Of a stretch of DNA of 64,000 bases, positions 23,761 to 35,708 are shown piece by piece. A program made the translations under genes and the position numbers. This DNA comes from Ursus arctos. Taxonomy: Eukaryota; Chordata; Mammalia; Carnivora; Ursidae. Where the stretch lies: contig NW_026622875.1 in assembly GCF_023065955.2 (NCBI RefSeq), positions 11,200,501 to 11,264,500 on the forward strand, read 5' to 3'. Every line of letters begins with the position of its first letter. Position 1 is the stretch's first letter. The notes under the pieces were generated by a model. That model worked only from the letters and a program-made list of their open reading frames with translations. It was not told the DNA's origin and searched no databases.

Positions 23761-24199
23761 AGTTGAAATAATTTTACAGTAAATATTGGTATACCCATGA
23801 TTTGTATTCTACCATTGGTATTTTACTAAATGTGTTTTATCACACATATATTTCATTGCCTATACTTCTGCCTTTCATTAATCCATCTTTTGTTGATGCA
23901 TTTCAAAATTAATTACAGATACCAGTACACTTTTTACTAAATACTCTACCATGCATACAATTACTAAAGTTCAGTCTTTGTGTAATCTTTTACTTTTGAG
24001 AGAGTATACATATAGCAAAATCAGTTTCAAGCAGATTGTGAATGCATAGGTGAAAGCTTAATACAATGTTTCTGTAAGTAACATAAGATAATATTTTCAT
24101 GATATTGCAGTAAAGAATTGTTTCCTTAACAGGATATAAAATTCTTAATTATAATTGAAAACCATTGTAGTTAATTAGTAAAGATTCCTTCTATTCATG

Positions 24200-25095
24200 A
24201 AAAGATGCTATTCAAGGAATAAAGATGTAAACAACAGAGTGGAAGGAGATATTTGCAATGTACTTCATAAAGAATATGTTTTATGATAATATAAGAATTC
24301 TTGACAGACAATCCAGTGTAAAACAACAGCAACAACAACAGAAGTCTGAAATAGGCCCTCCACAAAATGGCATACCCAATGACAAATGAAAATATTAAAG
24401 CACGTCCAATGTCATTAATTAAAGTATAAAGAGAAACTCCTAAAATCCACCATAATAATGAAATAAAAAATAATGACTACATTCAGTGTTGGTAAGGATG
24501 GAGAACGATGAGAATTCTAATATACTGCTAATCAGAGAATAAATTTTTACAAGCACTTTGAAAAACTGTCATTATCCAGTAACATTGAACATATACATAC
24601 CTTATGACAAAAGTTTTACTAGTAGGTACATATCCAATAGAAATATGTGCAAATAGTCACCAAAAGTTATATTAAAAAAATTCACATCAGCATTATTTGT
24701 AATAGCCCCAAATTTGAAAAACCCAAATGTTCATCAATAATGGATTAAAAAAATTACATATTTTCATACAATAGGATACTAAACATCAATGAAAATGGAG
24801 TAATAATAGCTACAGGAAACAACACAGATGCGTATCACAAGCACAATTCTTAGTGAAAGGAGACGTACACAAAAGAATACATACTATATGCTTTCATAGA
24901 AAGTTCGAAAACAAGCAGAGGTAATCAATGGCGTTTGAGATGTAGGAGAGAGAGGAATTGGGAGGGGATGCAAGAGAGGCTTCTGGGGCAGGGAAGCTGT
25001 TAATGTTATGTTCTTTAATCTGGTGGTGGTTACATTATTCACATTGCAATAATCCATACAATTTATACAGTTTTCTGGAGCCATTTCATTCTTCA
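24200..25095 (+). mobile_element. LINE-1 3' end fragment, old
   Basis: L1 landmarks in diverged form: 'agtgttggtaaggatgg' (24486), 'acatcagcattatttgtaatagcc' (24684), 'caaatgttcatcaataatgg' (24724) and 'ggtggtggttacattattcac' (25022). No open frame survives. Confidence 0.75.
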
Positions 25096-25119
25096 AAAGA
25101 GAATTAAAAAATAAATAAC

Positions 25120-25530
25120 TGTTTATATCATGCTTGCCCTTATTCCTCCTCCTTACTTGCATTGGTCATCAAGACGTCTCACAACGTGGCACCTATTTTT
25201 CAACACTTTTCTCTTTGCCCTTTATGCTCTAGCCACACTGGGCATCCTGTCATCCTTGAACCCACACAGAATATTTCCACTTCTCTGCTTTTGCTCATCT
25301 GGCCCCACTTCCTTCAGCCTCCAAACTGCGTCTGATCATTTTTAAAGTCCCATGCCAAATGCTACTTCTCATACAAAATTTTCCTGATCCTTCCATTTCA
25401 CATTCATCTTTTTTTTTTCTGATATCCCATGCTATTTTCTACTTCTGTTTTGATCGTCCTATTCCAGTTTTCATGATAGTAATTTTAGCATTTGCCCTAT
25501 CCTATCTCCCATCCAAATCCCAGTTAAGGG
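25120..25530 (+). mobile_element. L2 LINE 3' end remnant
   Basis: Diverged L2 pattern: 'gctctagccacactgggcatcctg', then 'ccatgccaaatgctacttctc' and 'cagttttcatgatag'. The short frames here read through the repeat. Confidence 0.55.
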
Positions 25531-26031
25531 AGAAAGTATGAAAAACTAAAGTATGAAATAAAAAATAAGTGTATGGACCTGGGATTTAGACTAATTTTTA
25601 ATGGACATTTATTATGGAAAGTTTCAATATGTAATAAAATAAAAAGAATAATATAGTAAATTCCCACGTACCCATCACCTAGTCTCAGCAATAATCATAA
25701 TTCTCGCTCAATTCAGTTTTGAATCCCTTATTAACTGACTCACCATGGGCAATTGAGATGGAAATTAAAGTATTGCCTGTAGGATGGATATAAAATTCAT
25801 AGAAACAAGGGTAAATTTGGACTTGGACATAGTTATATGTTTAATAACTTTTTTTATTTGCATACATGAATTTACATTTGACTTATTTTAACTTTAATAT
25901 TATTGTGCTAACAGCTTGGTTTTAAAGTTTTCTATCCTTCTTTATAGATGAGAGTCCAAATGGTTTAACTCATTTTCATAATTGGATGAGCAAATGACAT
26001 TATTTTCTACTTTAGAATAGTGTGATTTTCA

Positions 26032-26215
26032 GGGCGCCTGGGTGGCCCAGCCAGTTAAGTGTCTGCCTGCGGCTCAGGTCGTGATCTCAGCGTCCTGGGA
26101 TCGAGTCCCACATCGAGCAGGGAGCCTGCTTCTCCCTCTCCCTCTGCTCCTCACCCCACTTATTCTCTCTCTCTGTCTCTCAAAAAAAATAAAATCTAAA
26201 AAACGAAAAGAAGAA
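26032..26215 (+). mobile_element. Carnivore tRNA-Lys SINE
   Basis: The head is 'gggcgcctgggtggcccag'. The duplication 'tgtgattttca' lies at 26021-26031 and 26216-26226. It is slightly shortened in the middle. Confidence 0.92.
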
Positions 26216-26226
26216 TGTGATTTTCA

Positions 26227-27890
26227 TCTTCCCTTTCCTTACCTCTTCCTCTTTGCACCTTCACTTCTTCCTTTCTTCTGACATGTTCTCTGGGGCTACA
26301 TTTTCAGGGCATTCAACTCTGAAAAAAAGAACACCCAGGGGATTTCTGGAATGTTAAAGATAATGGGACTTCAAAAAAATAAAGTGAGTTTCCCACTCCC
26401 ATCCCTTCGAATTGTCTGTGTTTATATAGTGAATCACAAGTGCAAAATGTATTATAAAATTGGAAGAGAGTCCTGGGTTACTGTGTGCTAAGAAACTAAT
26501 TTTTAAATACTTACAAAAAGGTGATTTTTCTTCATTGTCATATTGAAGATTACTTTCGGTGAAAGAGACAAATTAAAATTCATGTTATTTTAGAACTGGG
26601 GGTTTTGGAACCTAATAGAATGGACAGAGAATTCTATCTTTGTGAGATCTTTTAAACAAGTTTTTCACACATTTTTAAACATATATATTTAGGAAGTAAC
26701 AATGTACTATGGGAAGAATAAATAAGACTTTCGATAATTTAACAATGTAGGGTCTTAGTTTTTCTATCTAGGAAATAAAAGGAATATTTTTCTTCTATAA
26801 ATTAAAAAAAATGAAAAATAAATACAAATCTAGTAGGCACCAGTCATCCTTTATTACATCTATTACTGAATAAGTATGCAAAGAAACATCGTTCTCACTT
26901 TTCTTACACTAAGAGCTTATTTATTAAATAATTGCAACCACACTCCCAACAAACTGTATGAGCAATATATGTCAGCAGCCAGGTATACAGTAAACTCTGT
27001 GTGATAATAAATAGGTTTAATTTTAAGTGATTAATTAGTTCCTTTTAGAATGCTTAAATATTAGAGTGACACTCTCGGCATTTTGTGAGTGGAGGGTGAG
27101 GGAAAAGAGTGGTGAATAAGTAGTTAATAATGTATTTTCCATGGATCTGTACAAAGCCCCCAAATAATGGTGGTCATGAAAAGTATTAAACTGCAGTCCA
27201 TGGAAGTTGGTTTGGGTGATGTGTGAACACAGTATACATGGGTAACCGTGTTTCTTTTTAGCATTCCTGAGATGTTTCATTTGTTAATATTCATTTCACA
27301 TAGAGAAGCCTGTCTTTTCAAAGGCTTTTCATCACAACGTACATTTTTCCGCTTCAAATTATTTTCATTTTCCACTGAACCTTGCTGAGCAAGTTGACAT
27401 TTTGTGCTTCCCAGCCTGTGTGCCTCACTCACACATTTTGTTTTGTCCACACTGGTGCAGTGACTCTTGCCATCCCCACTAACACAGTCATTATTCTGGC
27501 TTGCACTTAAATTGAACGGTTGATTAATGCCTGCTCCCTCTCATCTGCAGTGAAGCAAAAGCATTTGTACAATCATTTTAACAACCACATTACAGATCAG
27601 AAAGATAGACTACAAATATTAAGGCAATATTTGTTCCAGAGCAGCAAAGGATTTTAATGCTATAGTGTTGCTAGGCAAAGGAAAGACAGGGAGATAACCG
27701 GAGGTGAGAACCAGATGATTTAGTAAAGCCTTTTTAAAGAGCATTTCTGAAAACATTCGATAAAATCATTTTGCATTTAGCTCATTTTAGTTTCAGCATA
27801 TAGTTTTTAATGTCTTATTCCAATGTCTATTTACTGAACTAAGGTTAATTAAATGAAAATGTAGTTCTTTGTAGTCTTTAGTAAGAAACA
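26227..27890. other. Repeat-poor unique DNA, candidate conserved non-coding sequence
   Basis: No transposon is recognised across about 1.6 kb, unusual for this window. The segment 27300-27700 has balanced composition. Nothing supports an exon. Confidence 0.4.
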
Positions 27891-27898
27891 AAACAGTA

Positions 27899-28095
27899 GG
27901 GGCGCCTGGGTGGCTCAGTTGTTAAGTGTCTGCCTTCGGCTCAGGGTGTAATCGCTGCGTTATGGGATCGAGCCCCACATCAGGCTCCTCTGCTGGAAGC
28001 CTGCTTCTTCCTCTCCCACTCCCCCTGCTTGTGTTCCCTCTCTCGCTGGCTGTCTCTCTCTCTGTCAAATAAATAAATAAAATCTTAAAAAAGAA
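27899..28095 (+). mobile_element. Carnivore tRNA-Lys SINE
   Basis: The head is 'ggggcgcctgggtggctcag' and the tail 'aaataaataaataaaatctt'. The flanks 'aagaaacaaaac' and 'aagaaaaaaaaac' could be a decayed target duplication. Confidence 0.93.
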
Positions 28096-28408
28096 AAAAA
28101 AACGTTGTTTTGAATGACTTGAAAACAAGAAAACCCTATATGGTTGATCCTTAAACAATATGGGGTAAACTTCATGGGTCCACTTACATGTGGATTTTTT
28201 TCAATAAATACCACACAGTACTATAAATGTATTTTCTCTTCCTTACGATTTTCTTAATAACTTTTTTCTCTAGCATATTTTATTGTAAGAATACAATATG
28301 TAATACATATACAAAATATGTGTCAGTCGACTTTATGTTTACCATTAAGGCTTCTGGTCATCAGTAGGCTATTAGTAATTAAATTTGGGGGCAGTCGAGA
28401 GTTATAAG

Positions 28409-31400
28409 TGGGGTTCAAGATGATGACATAGGAGACTCTAAATTCAGCTTCTTCACAGAACACACCAGTTGCACTTAGTAATAGAACAGTTCCTCCTGGA
28501 GAAGAACTGAGGGCTGACTGGACAGATACCCTGAAAAGCAAAGACAGAGAGAATGGCAAGAGAACAGCAAGAAAGACAAAGATATGGTAAAAAAGGGAAC
28601 ACCCATCCCTGATGTTGTGAATGGCAGTGGGGAAGCATAGTACTGAGGGACTGGGAAGAGATCCCTCTGTTCTTAGGCACAGAAAAAAAACCCACAGTTT
28701 AAAAGAGCAACTAGTGTATAACAGAGACAACACTAGAACTCTGCCAAGTGGTAGAGGACCTGCAGGAAAGCTCCCCAGATCAGACGGACTGGAGAACAGC
28801 ACAGTTTACATTCCCACCCCACCTTAAAAGCCTAGACCTGAGCATGGTTGGGACACCATAACAGGCAGGTCTGGTCATCTCAGTGAGCTTGAGACTTCAG
28901 TGAGCCCAGGGTCTACAAGCTACACCAGCGTTAGCCACGCTGGGTCACAGGAGAAAAGCTATGGTTTTAAAAGCACCAAGGAACTGCAGGAATGCTTTCT
29001 TCCCCCCTCCACCTTAAAAACCCAGACCAGAACAGGGGCCACCATAAGAGGCAGGTTCCAAGGCCTTAACAGGCATGTCCAGATGCCATAACTAGTAGGT
29101 CAATGGTGAAAAACTGAGATTTCCCTCTAGGGTCAGGGATAAGAAAAGGATGTCCACTCTAGTCACCTTTATTCAACATAGCACTGGAAATTCTAGCTGC
29201 AGCAATCAGACAAGAGAAAGGAGTAAGAGGAATCCATAATGGTAAAGAAGAAGTTTAACTGTCACTGTTTGCAGACAATGATACTATACATAGAAAATCC
29301 TAAAGATTCCATCAAAAAATTACTAGACGTAATACACAAATTCAGTAAAGTGATAGGATACAAAATTTATACCCAGAATTCAGTAGCATATTTATACATT
29401 AACAATGTAGTCACAGAAAGAGAATTTTTTTTAAAAGTACCATGTATAATTGCACCAAAAGGAATGAAATACCTAGGAATAAACTCAACCAAAGAGGTGA
29501 AAGACCTGTATTCTGAAAACTTTAAAACACTCATGAAAGAAAATGAAGATGACACAAACAAATGGAAAGATAGCCCATGATCATGAATTGGGAGAACAAA
29601 TATTGTCAAAATGTCCATATAACCCAAAGCAATCTACAGATTCAATACAATCCCTCTCAAAATACCAACAGTATCTTTTGCAAAACTAGAATAAATAATA
29701 CTAAAGTTTGTATGGAATCACAGAAGACACTAAACAGCCAAAACAACCCTGATAAAGAAGAACAAAGCTGGAGGTATTACAATTCCAGATTTCAAGATAT
29801 ACTACAAAGTTGTAATAAAAGAAAAAGATGGTACTGGCGCAAAAATAGACAGACACGTAGATCAATGGAATAACATAAAGAGCCAAGAAATAAACCTGTA
29901 TTTATATGGTCAACTAACCTATGATAAAGGAAGCAAGAATATACAATGGGGAAAAGATAGTTTCTTCAATAAATGGTGCTGAGAAAAATGGACAACAACA
30001 TCAAAAGAATGTAACTGGACTGCTTTCTAACACCATACACAAAAATTAACTCAAAATAGATTAAAGACCTAAATGTGAGACCTGAAACTGTAAAAATCCT
30101 ATTAGAGGACATAGGCAGTGATCTCTCTGACATCAGCCATAGCAATATTTTTCTAGATATGTCTCCTAAGACAAGGGCAATAAAATAAATAACTGTTGGG
30201 ACTTCATCAAAATAAAAAGCTTTTGCACAGCAAAGGAAACTGTCAAGAAAACAAAAAAGACAACTCACTGAATGGGAGAAGATATTTGCAAATGATATAT
30301 CTGATAAGGGGTTAATATCCAAAATATATCAAGTACTTATACAACTTAACACCAAAAAAACCCCCAAAGAATACAATTAAAAATGGTAGAGGATATAAAC
30401 AGACATTTTCCAAAGAAGACATAAGAGATGGCCAACAGACGTATGAAAAGATGCTCAACATCACTAATCATCAAGGAAATGCAAATCAAAACCATAATAA
30501 GATATCACCTCACATCTGTCAGTGACTAAAAGCAAGAAGACAAGAAACAACAGTGTTGGTAAGGGTTGGAGGAAAAGGAACCCATGTGCACAGTTAGTGG
30601 AATGTAAATTGATACAGTCATTGTGGAAAACAGTATGGGGGGTTCCTCAAAAAATTAAAAATGGAAATACCATATGATCCAATAATTCTGCTATTGGGTA
30701 TTTACTCAGGGAAAACCAGAACACTAACTCAAAAAGATACATGCACCCCTGTGTTTATTGCAGCATTATTTATAATAGTCAAGACATGGAATCAACCTAA
30801 GTGTCCATCAACAGACAAATGGACAAGAAAAATGTGAGATATATGTATATATAATACACATACACACACACATATACACACTGGACTATTACACAGCCAT
30901 AAAAAGGGTGAGATCATGCCATTTGAGACAACGTGGATGAACCTAGAGGGTATTATGTTAAGTGAAATAAGTCAGACTGAAAAAGACAAATACTCTATGA
31001 CTGCCCTCATAAATGGAATCTAAAAAATGAATAAACAAACAGAAAGCAGAAGCAGATCTATAAATACAGAGAACAAACGGGTGGTTGCCAGAGGGGGCAG
31101 GGAGATTAGGCAAAATGGGTGAAGGGGGTCAAATGGTGCAGTTATAAAATAAATAAGTCTTGGGGATGTCATTTATAGTGTGGTGACTATAATTTATAAT
31201 CCTGTGCTCCATGTTTGAAAGTTCCTAAGAAAGTAAATTTTAAAAGTTCTCATCATAAGAAAAAAAAAAACAAAACTGGTAACTCTGTGTGGCGAAGGGT
31301 ATTAACTAGACTTATTGTGTTGATCATTTTGCAATATATACAAATATGGAATCATTAAGTTGTGCACCCGAAATAATATAATGTATGTCAGTTATACCTC

Positions 31401-31451
31401 AATAAAAAAATGATAAAAAGGTTTCTGTACAAGTAGCTTTTAAACTTAAAA
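28409..31451 (+). mobile_element. LINE-1 with 5' end kept and middle deleted
   Basis: It begins 'tggggttcaagatgatgacataggag', comparable to the 'caagatggcggagtaggag' start of L1 5' UTRs. After about 690 bp of 5' UTR-like sequence it jumps near 29097 into the ORF2 reverse transcriptase region ('caatggtgaaaaactgag'). It then continues to the 3' end, 'cctcaataaaaaaatgataaaaagg', at 31398-31421. ORF1 and the first half of ORF2 are missing. The catalytic F-A-D-D site reads F-A-D-N at 29268-29279 with a frameshift. A weak flanking duplication 'gagttataag'/'gaagttacag' marks 28399-28408 and 31453-31462. Confidence 0.85.
28757..29080 (+). repeat. Two diverged tandem units inside the L1 5' UTR
   Basis: 'gacctgcaggaaagct' (28757) and 'caccttaaaagcctagacc' (28820) recur as 'gaactgcaggaatgct' (28981) and 'caccttaaaaacccagacc' (29010). 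Both are followed by 'accataa.aggcaggt'. The spacing is about 190-224 bp, so the units differ by indels. Confidence 0.65.
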
Positions 31452-31524
31452 GGAAGTTACAGGTAGATTTTCAGTAGTTTAGAGGATCAGCCCCACTAAC
31501 CCTCATGTTTGCAAGGGCCAACTC

Positions 31525-33830
31525 TATTTTAATATCACATTAAGAGGCATACATGTGCTTTATCTATAGATTTATATTCAGTGTATAGTTTCTCCTCACT
31601 CTTTTTTTACAAAGATAGGTTCAGTCCACTCTTTTCCCCAGATACCTTAGCAGTATAGTTGTTATTTAACTCTGAACTTTTTGAATCAAGAAGCTATGAT
31701 TTCTTTTCATTGCTAGCCTCCCTTGCCAATAAAGCAAGGATGCTGTCTGCCTTCATTCTCAATCTTACCTTTATTCTACCTCTTCTCTTTCTCATCATTA
31801 GCAAGCTCTTACAGCATATCGTGTTAGTTGCAGCTTACTATGTAAACTATCTATTATAACCACTTTACTTCATGTCTGCTTTATTTAATGGATTTATGGA
31901 ATGCAGCCAGTAGAGTCAATCTGTAGCATGTTTCACTTTTTTATAATAATAATAATAATTTGGAATGTATGTGCTACATCTTCTCTCAGGTATTCATAGC
32001 ACTTTAACCAGCCACTACCTTTAGCAGGTTCTTAAGTAATGATTATAAGATTATAAGATTATTGAAAACATTTTTCCCCCAGGGCTTATTTATTTCCAAA
32101 AAAGAGCAAGATGCTGACACTTCCAAAATGAGAAAATTTAACCACTCTTCACGTTTCCTGAAATATTTGATATTTTTAGCAACTTAATTTCTCCCCAAGG
32201 AAGCTAACATAATATTATACTTAACTAGCATTGTTATTCATCAGAGCAGTTAAGTAAGATAGTATTTGATAACTCTACAGTTGAGAGGACAGATTCACTT
32301 AACATTTCCATCACTACCTTGCCTTTTCTAAACAGAAGGAATGCAAACTGACAGCTGAAAGAAGTTCCAATAGTCTCTCAAGTGAAAGTAAAAGAGATTC
32401 ACCTTTCACTCGAATTAAGCATGAACAACCTGTGGTGCAAAGGTGAGATGAGAAGGCTCAACAGCATATGAAACAGCTGCAGATTGTCCATAATGGAGTG
32501 ATAGAAGGATGAAAATGAAGCCGTTCAAAATGTCCTAAAATTAACCTGGAAGTATTCCAGCCTGTCTGTAGAAAGCAAATGATGATAAGAGAGAGGGAAA
32601 AAATGGATGGAAAAGTGCCCCCATGAAAAAAGAATATGCAGTTGGGACTCAAATTGTGTTTTCCAACAGATTACTGTTAACCTAGGTCGGCATTCTCCAG
32701 TTAGCCTTTATCACATGTTACCATTTCTTTATTCTGCATAAATCAGTTTATATCGTTTTCAATATATTGGTTTATGCTCTAATCCAAATAAAAGTGCTGT
32801 TCATTATTGCAACGAGCCTGAATTTATTATCCGATTAACTAGCTATCCACGTATTTCAGATATGCTTGGAGAGTTCTGCTTCTTACTTCCTATGAATTTT
32901 CTATTGTAGTGAAAAGTGAAACACGTTCAGCCCCAGATAAGAATCTGTTCTAAATGTTTTATACCATATTCTTCCAGTTGTATTTCATAATTTCCTGTGC
33001 AAGAACTATTATTAATGGAATTAATGGAGTATTTTTGGAATATTAATGGAATATTTTTGCTAGTGGATCTGCTTTGCAGGACCAGCAAGTGAGGAGAAGG
33101 GCCAGTGAGTAGAAACTACCACTTTCAGAAAAGAGCGAATATAATGTGGGTGAGCAAGGGGCATTCCATATTTCTAAAATTCCATTTGCAAATGTTGCAT
33201 ATTACATTTCTGTCTTGAAGATACCTAATATGTATTGCAGTATTAAAGGCTCTGGTATTAAACTTTGTATAGTCTAGAACTTCCCAAATTTATTTGGGTA
33301 CATAATGCTTTCTTTTTACCATGCGCTTATTAAGGTATCCAGGACCTTTTGTTCGTTCCACACACAGTTTCAGAAAGAGTATATATTATCACTTCTAAGG
33401 AACGATCACAGAGAGAAAGATGGCCAGAATGGAAGAAGAGGAAAATAGCTGGCTGGCTGATAGACTGCACCCACATGCGGTGGCATAGAGCACAGCTCCT
33501 GAGGGTGTGAATAAGAGCGTTGGAACAGAGCTCTCATCTAGGCAGAATAAGAAATAGCTAGCTGTTCAAGCTCTATTATTTGACTTTTGCTTATGCCCTG
33601 GGTGGAAAAATGCAATGCCTGTAGAGGAGAGGTGTGGGAGCAAAGAAATGAGAGCCTGCTGCAGAAATCTGTCTCTAATCAGAGTTTGAGGGGTAGTCTA
33701 TTGCTTATATAACTCCCGACTTTGACCTTTTATAAAACAAAAATATAGGACATCTGTCATCCAGTAAGCATCTTAAAGAATCCGTTAGCATTATTATGGC
33801 CTCTCCCTTCAGGAGAAAGAACTTGTATGG
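31525..33830. other. Mostly unique DNA around the candidate exon
   Basis: No transposon is recognised apart from a short (aat)n run near 31944-31960. The possible exon at 32336-32442 lies here. Confidence 0.5.
32336..32442 (+). CDS. Candidate internal coding exon of an unidentified gene (107 bp)
   Basis: The segment is bounded by an acceptor, 'ccttgccttttctaaacag' ending at 32335, and a strong donor, AAG|GTGAGA, with the intron starting at 32443. The frame starting at 32336 is open for all 35 codons, and the next in-frame codon across the donor would be TGA. The peptide is serine-rich and basic, with SSNSLSSESKRDSPF and then TRIKHEQP. I-K-H-E fits the SUMO attachment pattern (hydrophobic-K-x-E) common in nuclear proteins. 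The length, 107 bp, is a normal exon size, and the surrounding 1.3 kb has no recognised transposon. I could not name the gene and saw no partner exon. Chance of an open 35-codon frame alone is roughly one in five, so the call rests on the splice sites and composition. Confidence 0.4.
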
Positions 33831-33837
33831 GGAAAAT

Positions 33838-33975
33838 AGTTGCTTCAGGATCAGGCTGACTCTGGTTCATATTCTGTATCACAGCTTACTAAATGCACGA
33901 TCTTGGGCAAGATATTTCATTTCTCAAACACATTTTTTCAAGTGTGGCTGGTACTGTCTACCTCCCTACACTGTC
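33838..33975 (+). mobile_element. MIR element
   Basis: Diverged MIR pattern: 'tgcttcaggatcaggctgactctggttc', 'tcacagcttactaaatgcacgatcttgggcaagatatttcatttctc'-like order. An old copy; an open frame through it is not a gene. Confidence 0.65.
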
Positions 33976-34044
33976 TTTTGCCCATATTTTCTTGATGCCC
34001 AGCCAAAGCAATAGAATGTTTCATGGAGGCATTATGCCGAATGT

Positions 34045-34225
34045 TTTGCATGTATTATTTCATTTAATTCTTGTAATGACCCTATAATAAGTAGGTACTA
34101 TTGTTATCTGCATTTTGAATAGGCGATAGCCGATGATCAGAGAAATGTCACAAGGTTACCTAGATATTAAGTGGTGAAGTTGGGGATTTAGTCCGATTCT
34201 GAGTTTACTCTTAAGACTTTGCTAC
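34045..34225 (-). mobile_element. MIR element
   Basis: Minus-strand MIR landmarks in plus-strand text: 'taattcttgtaatgaccc', 'aagtaggtactattgttatc', 'tcacaaggttacctag', 'aagtggtgaagttggggattt'. Confidence 0.75.
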
Positions 34226-35532
34226 TCTGTCTGTCTAGATATGCAGTTGCAGGAGGGAGATGGTGAAATGTCAAGTGCCTGTGTGTTCCCAGGTGTATAA
34301 TGTTAATATATGAACAGTTAAACTAGAATCCTGGTAGCACTAAATCTCCAACTACTTGGAGAGCTCCAGTCTGCCAGAGACTTCACTAAGTAAACTTAGC
34401 CTATCTCAGGTGATCAGTCTGGTAATTCGCTCTTTTCAGAGTGCCTCTCTTAAAAGCAGGGAGAATGGATTCTCCCCTGAATTACATAATTAGTGGAGCC
34501 TGTGGCATATTTGATCCTGAGTTTAGTGATGCAAACCATTTAGCTTACTGATATTCTCCTTTCCCCTGTCACAAAGTAGCTAGGTCTAAAAAACTTTATG
34601 CCTCTGTTGTCATTCTGAACTTGACTAACAATTATCAACTCCTCTCTGGCTCTGAGGATTTGTTGCTGAATCTAGCTCATAGAAATCTTTCTTTTTGGTG
34701 GTTTGTCTAAATGTCACTAAAGTCTTGTTTCTTTTATCCTTTTTACTCTGAATTCCACAAACACATCTGTATATTTCTGACCCCAGTTGTGGATAAAACA
34801 GTTTAAGAATGTCCCCATCTCAGGGTACTTCCTCAAGTCCACTGTAAACCATAATTTTCAGTGATATCTGTAGGGAGGTATGCCAAGTAATAGGTCAGAT
34901 GTAACTAAATCTCAGTTCTTACCGACGCGGGCCTGTGATACACAAACATGTTAATTTCACTGTGGAGTTCTGGAACTGGCTCATGGTGGCTCAGAAGATT
35001 GTTAAATTTTCTAAAACTTTGCAGACCACTTGGTAGGCCATGGTAGGAGTATATAGGACATGGAAATCAGTCAGTGTACAGACCACTATTTCTTCCATCC
35101 TCCCCCATCCCACTCCCAGAGAGCTACTTGTTAAACATTTCCCAGGGCACCAGTCCTTCTCCATCTTCTTTTGTGGAGTGCTAGGGGAAGTTGGGGGCAG
35201 GCTTTTTAGTAAAGAGGAGTGTTGAAAGCAGGAAAACCAGAGTCACCCATTTGTAAATCCAGCTGAGGAGTTTCTGAGGAGCTGAGATTCCCTTCTAGCA
35301 GATGTGGTCTGTCTTTTAATGCTGGTTATTATAGGATAAGAATTTAGGTGTTTTCTGATTCAATTTAATAGGGCAGTTGGCAAAAAAGTGTGAAATTAAG
35401 GATATTATGTTATTTTTTGTTGCCGAGGTTTCAGTGAGATCAACTTTAAAAGCTTGTTTCTTAAGTAAAAATTAGCACATGATAGAGAAATGAGAACCCA
35501 TTTTACTGTAGCTTGAATCAGTTTTAGGTTTA
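34226..35532. other. Unclassified, mostly unique DNA
   Basis: No repeat family or gene signature recognised. Confidence 0.5.
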
Positions 35533-35708
35533 GAGCAATGGTTTTCAACCCTGTGTGCACAGTAGAAGCACCTGGGTGCTTTTTAAGCATTCCACTGCTC
35601 GGGCCCTTCCCCAGGTCACCTAACTCAAATTCTGGATGCGACTCACTGGCTATGTTGTTTTTCAACGTTTTCAGGTGATTCCAGTGTATACCAAGATTTG
35701 AAAGCAGC
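35533..35708. mobile_element. hAT-Charlie type MITE (MER3/MER20-like)
   Basis: The edges 'gcaatggttttcaaccctg' and 'gtataccaagatttgaaagc' form degenerate inverted ends, with 'gaagcacctgggtgcttttt' and 'caggtgattccagtgtatac' between. This is the layout of short non-autonomous hAT elements. The exact family is uncertain. Confidence 0.65.

Larger units (their letters stand above)
28144..31523. mobile_element. Tc1/mariner-type (Tigger/MER-like) DNA transposon, split by a LINE-1
   Basis: The left piece (28144-28408) and right piece (31463-31523) join into one non-autonomous DNA element. Its terminal inverted repeats read 'ttgatccttaaacaa' (28144-28158) and, inverted, 'ttgcaagggccaa' (31509-31521). 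TA dinucleotides sit just outside both ends, as expected for TA-duplicating elements. The left piece includes 'cttccttacgattttcttaa' and 'attgtaagaatacaatatg', which I recall from this repeat. The exact family name is uncertain. Confidence 0.7.

Noticed and set aside
27548..27650. Acceptor-like 'ctctcatctgcag' before a conserved-looking segment
   Set aside because: Stops occur in all frames soon after and no donor fits.
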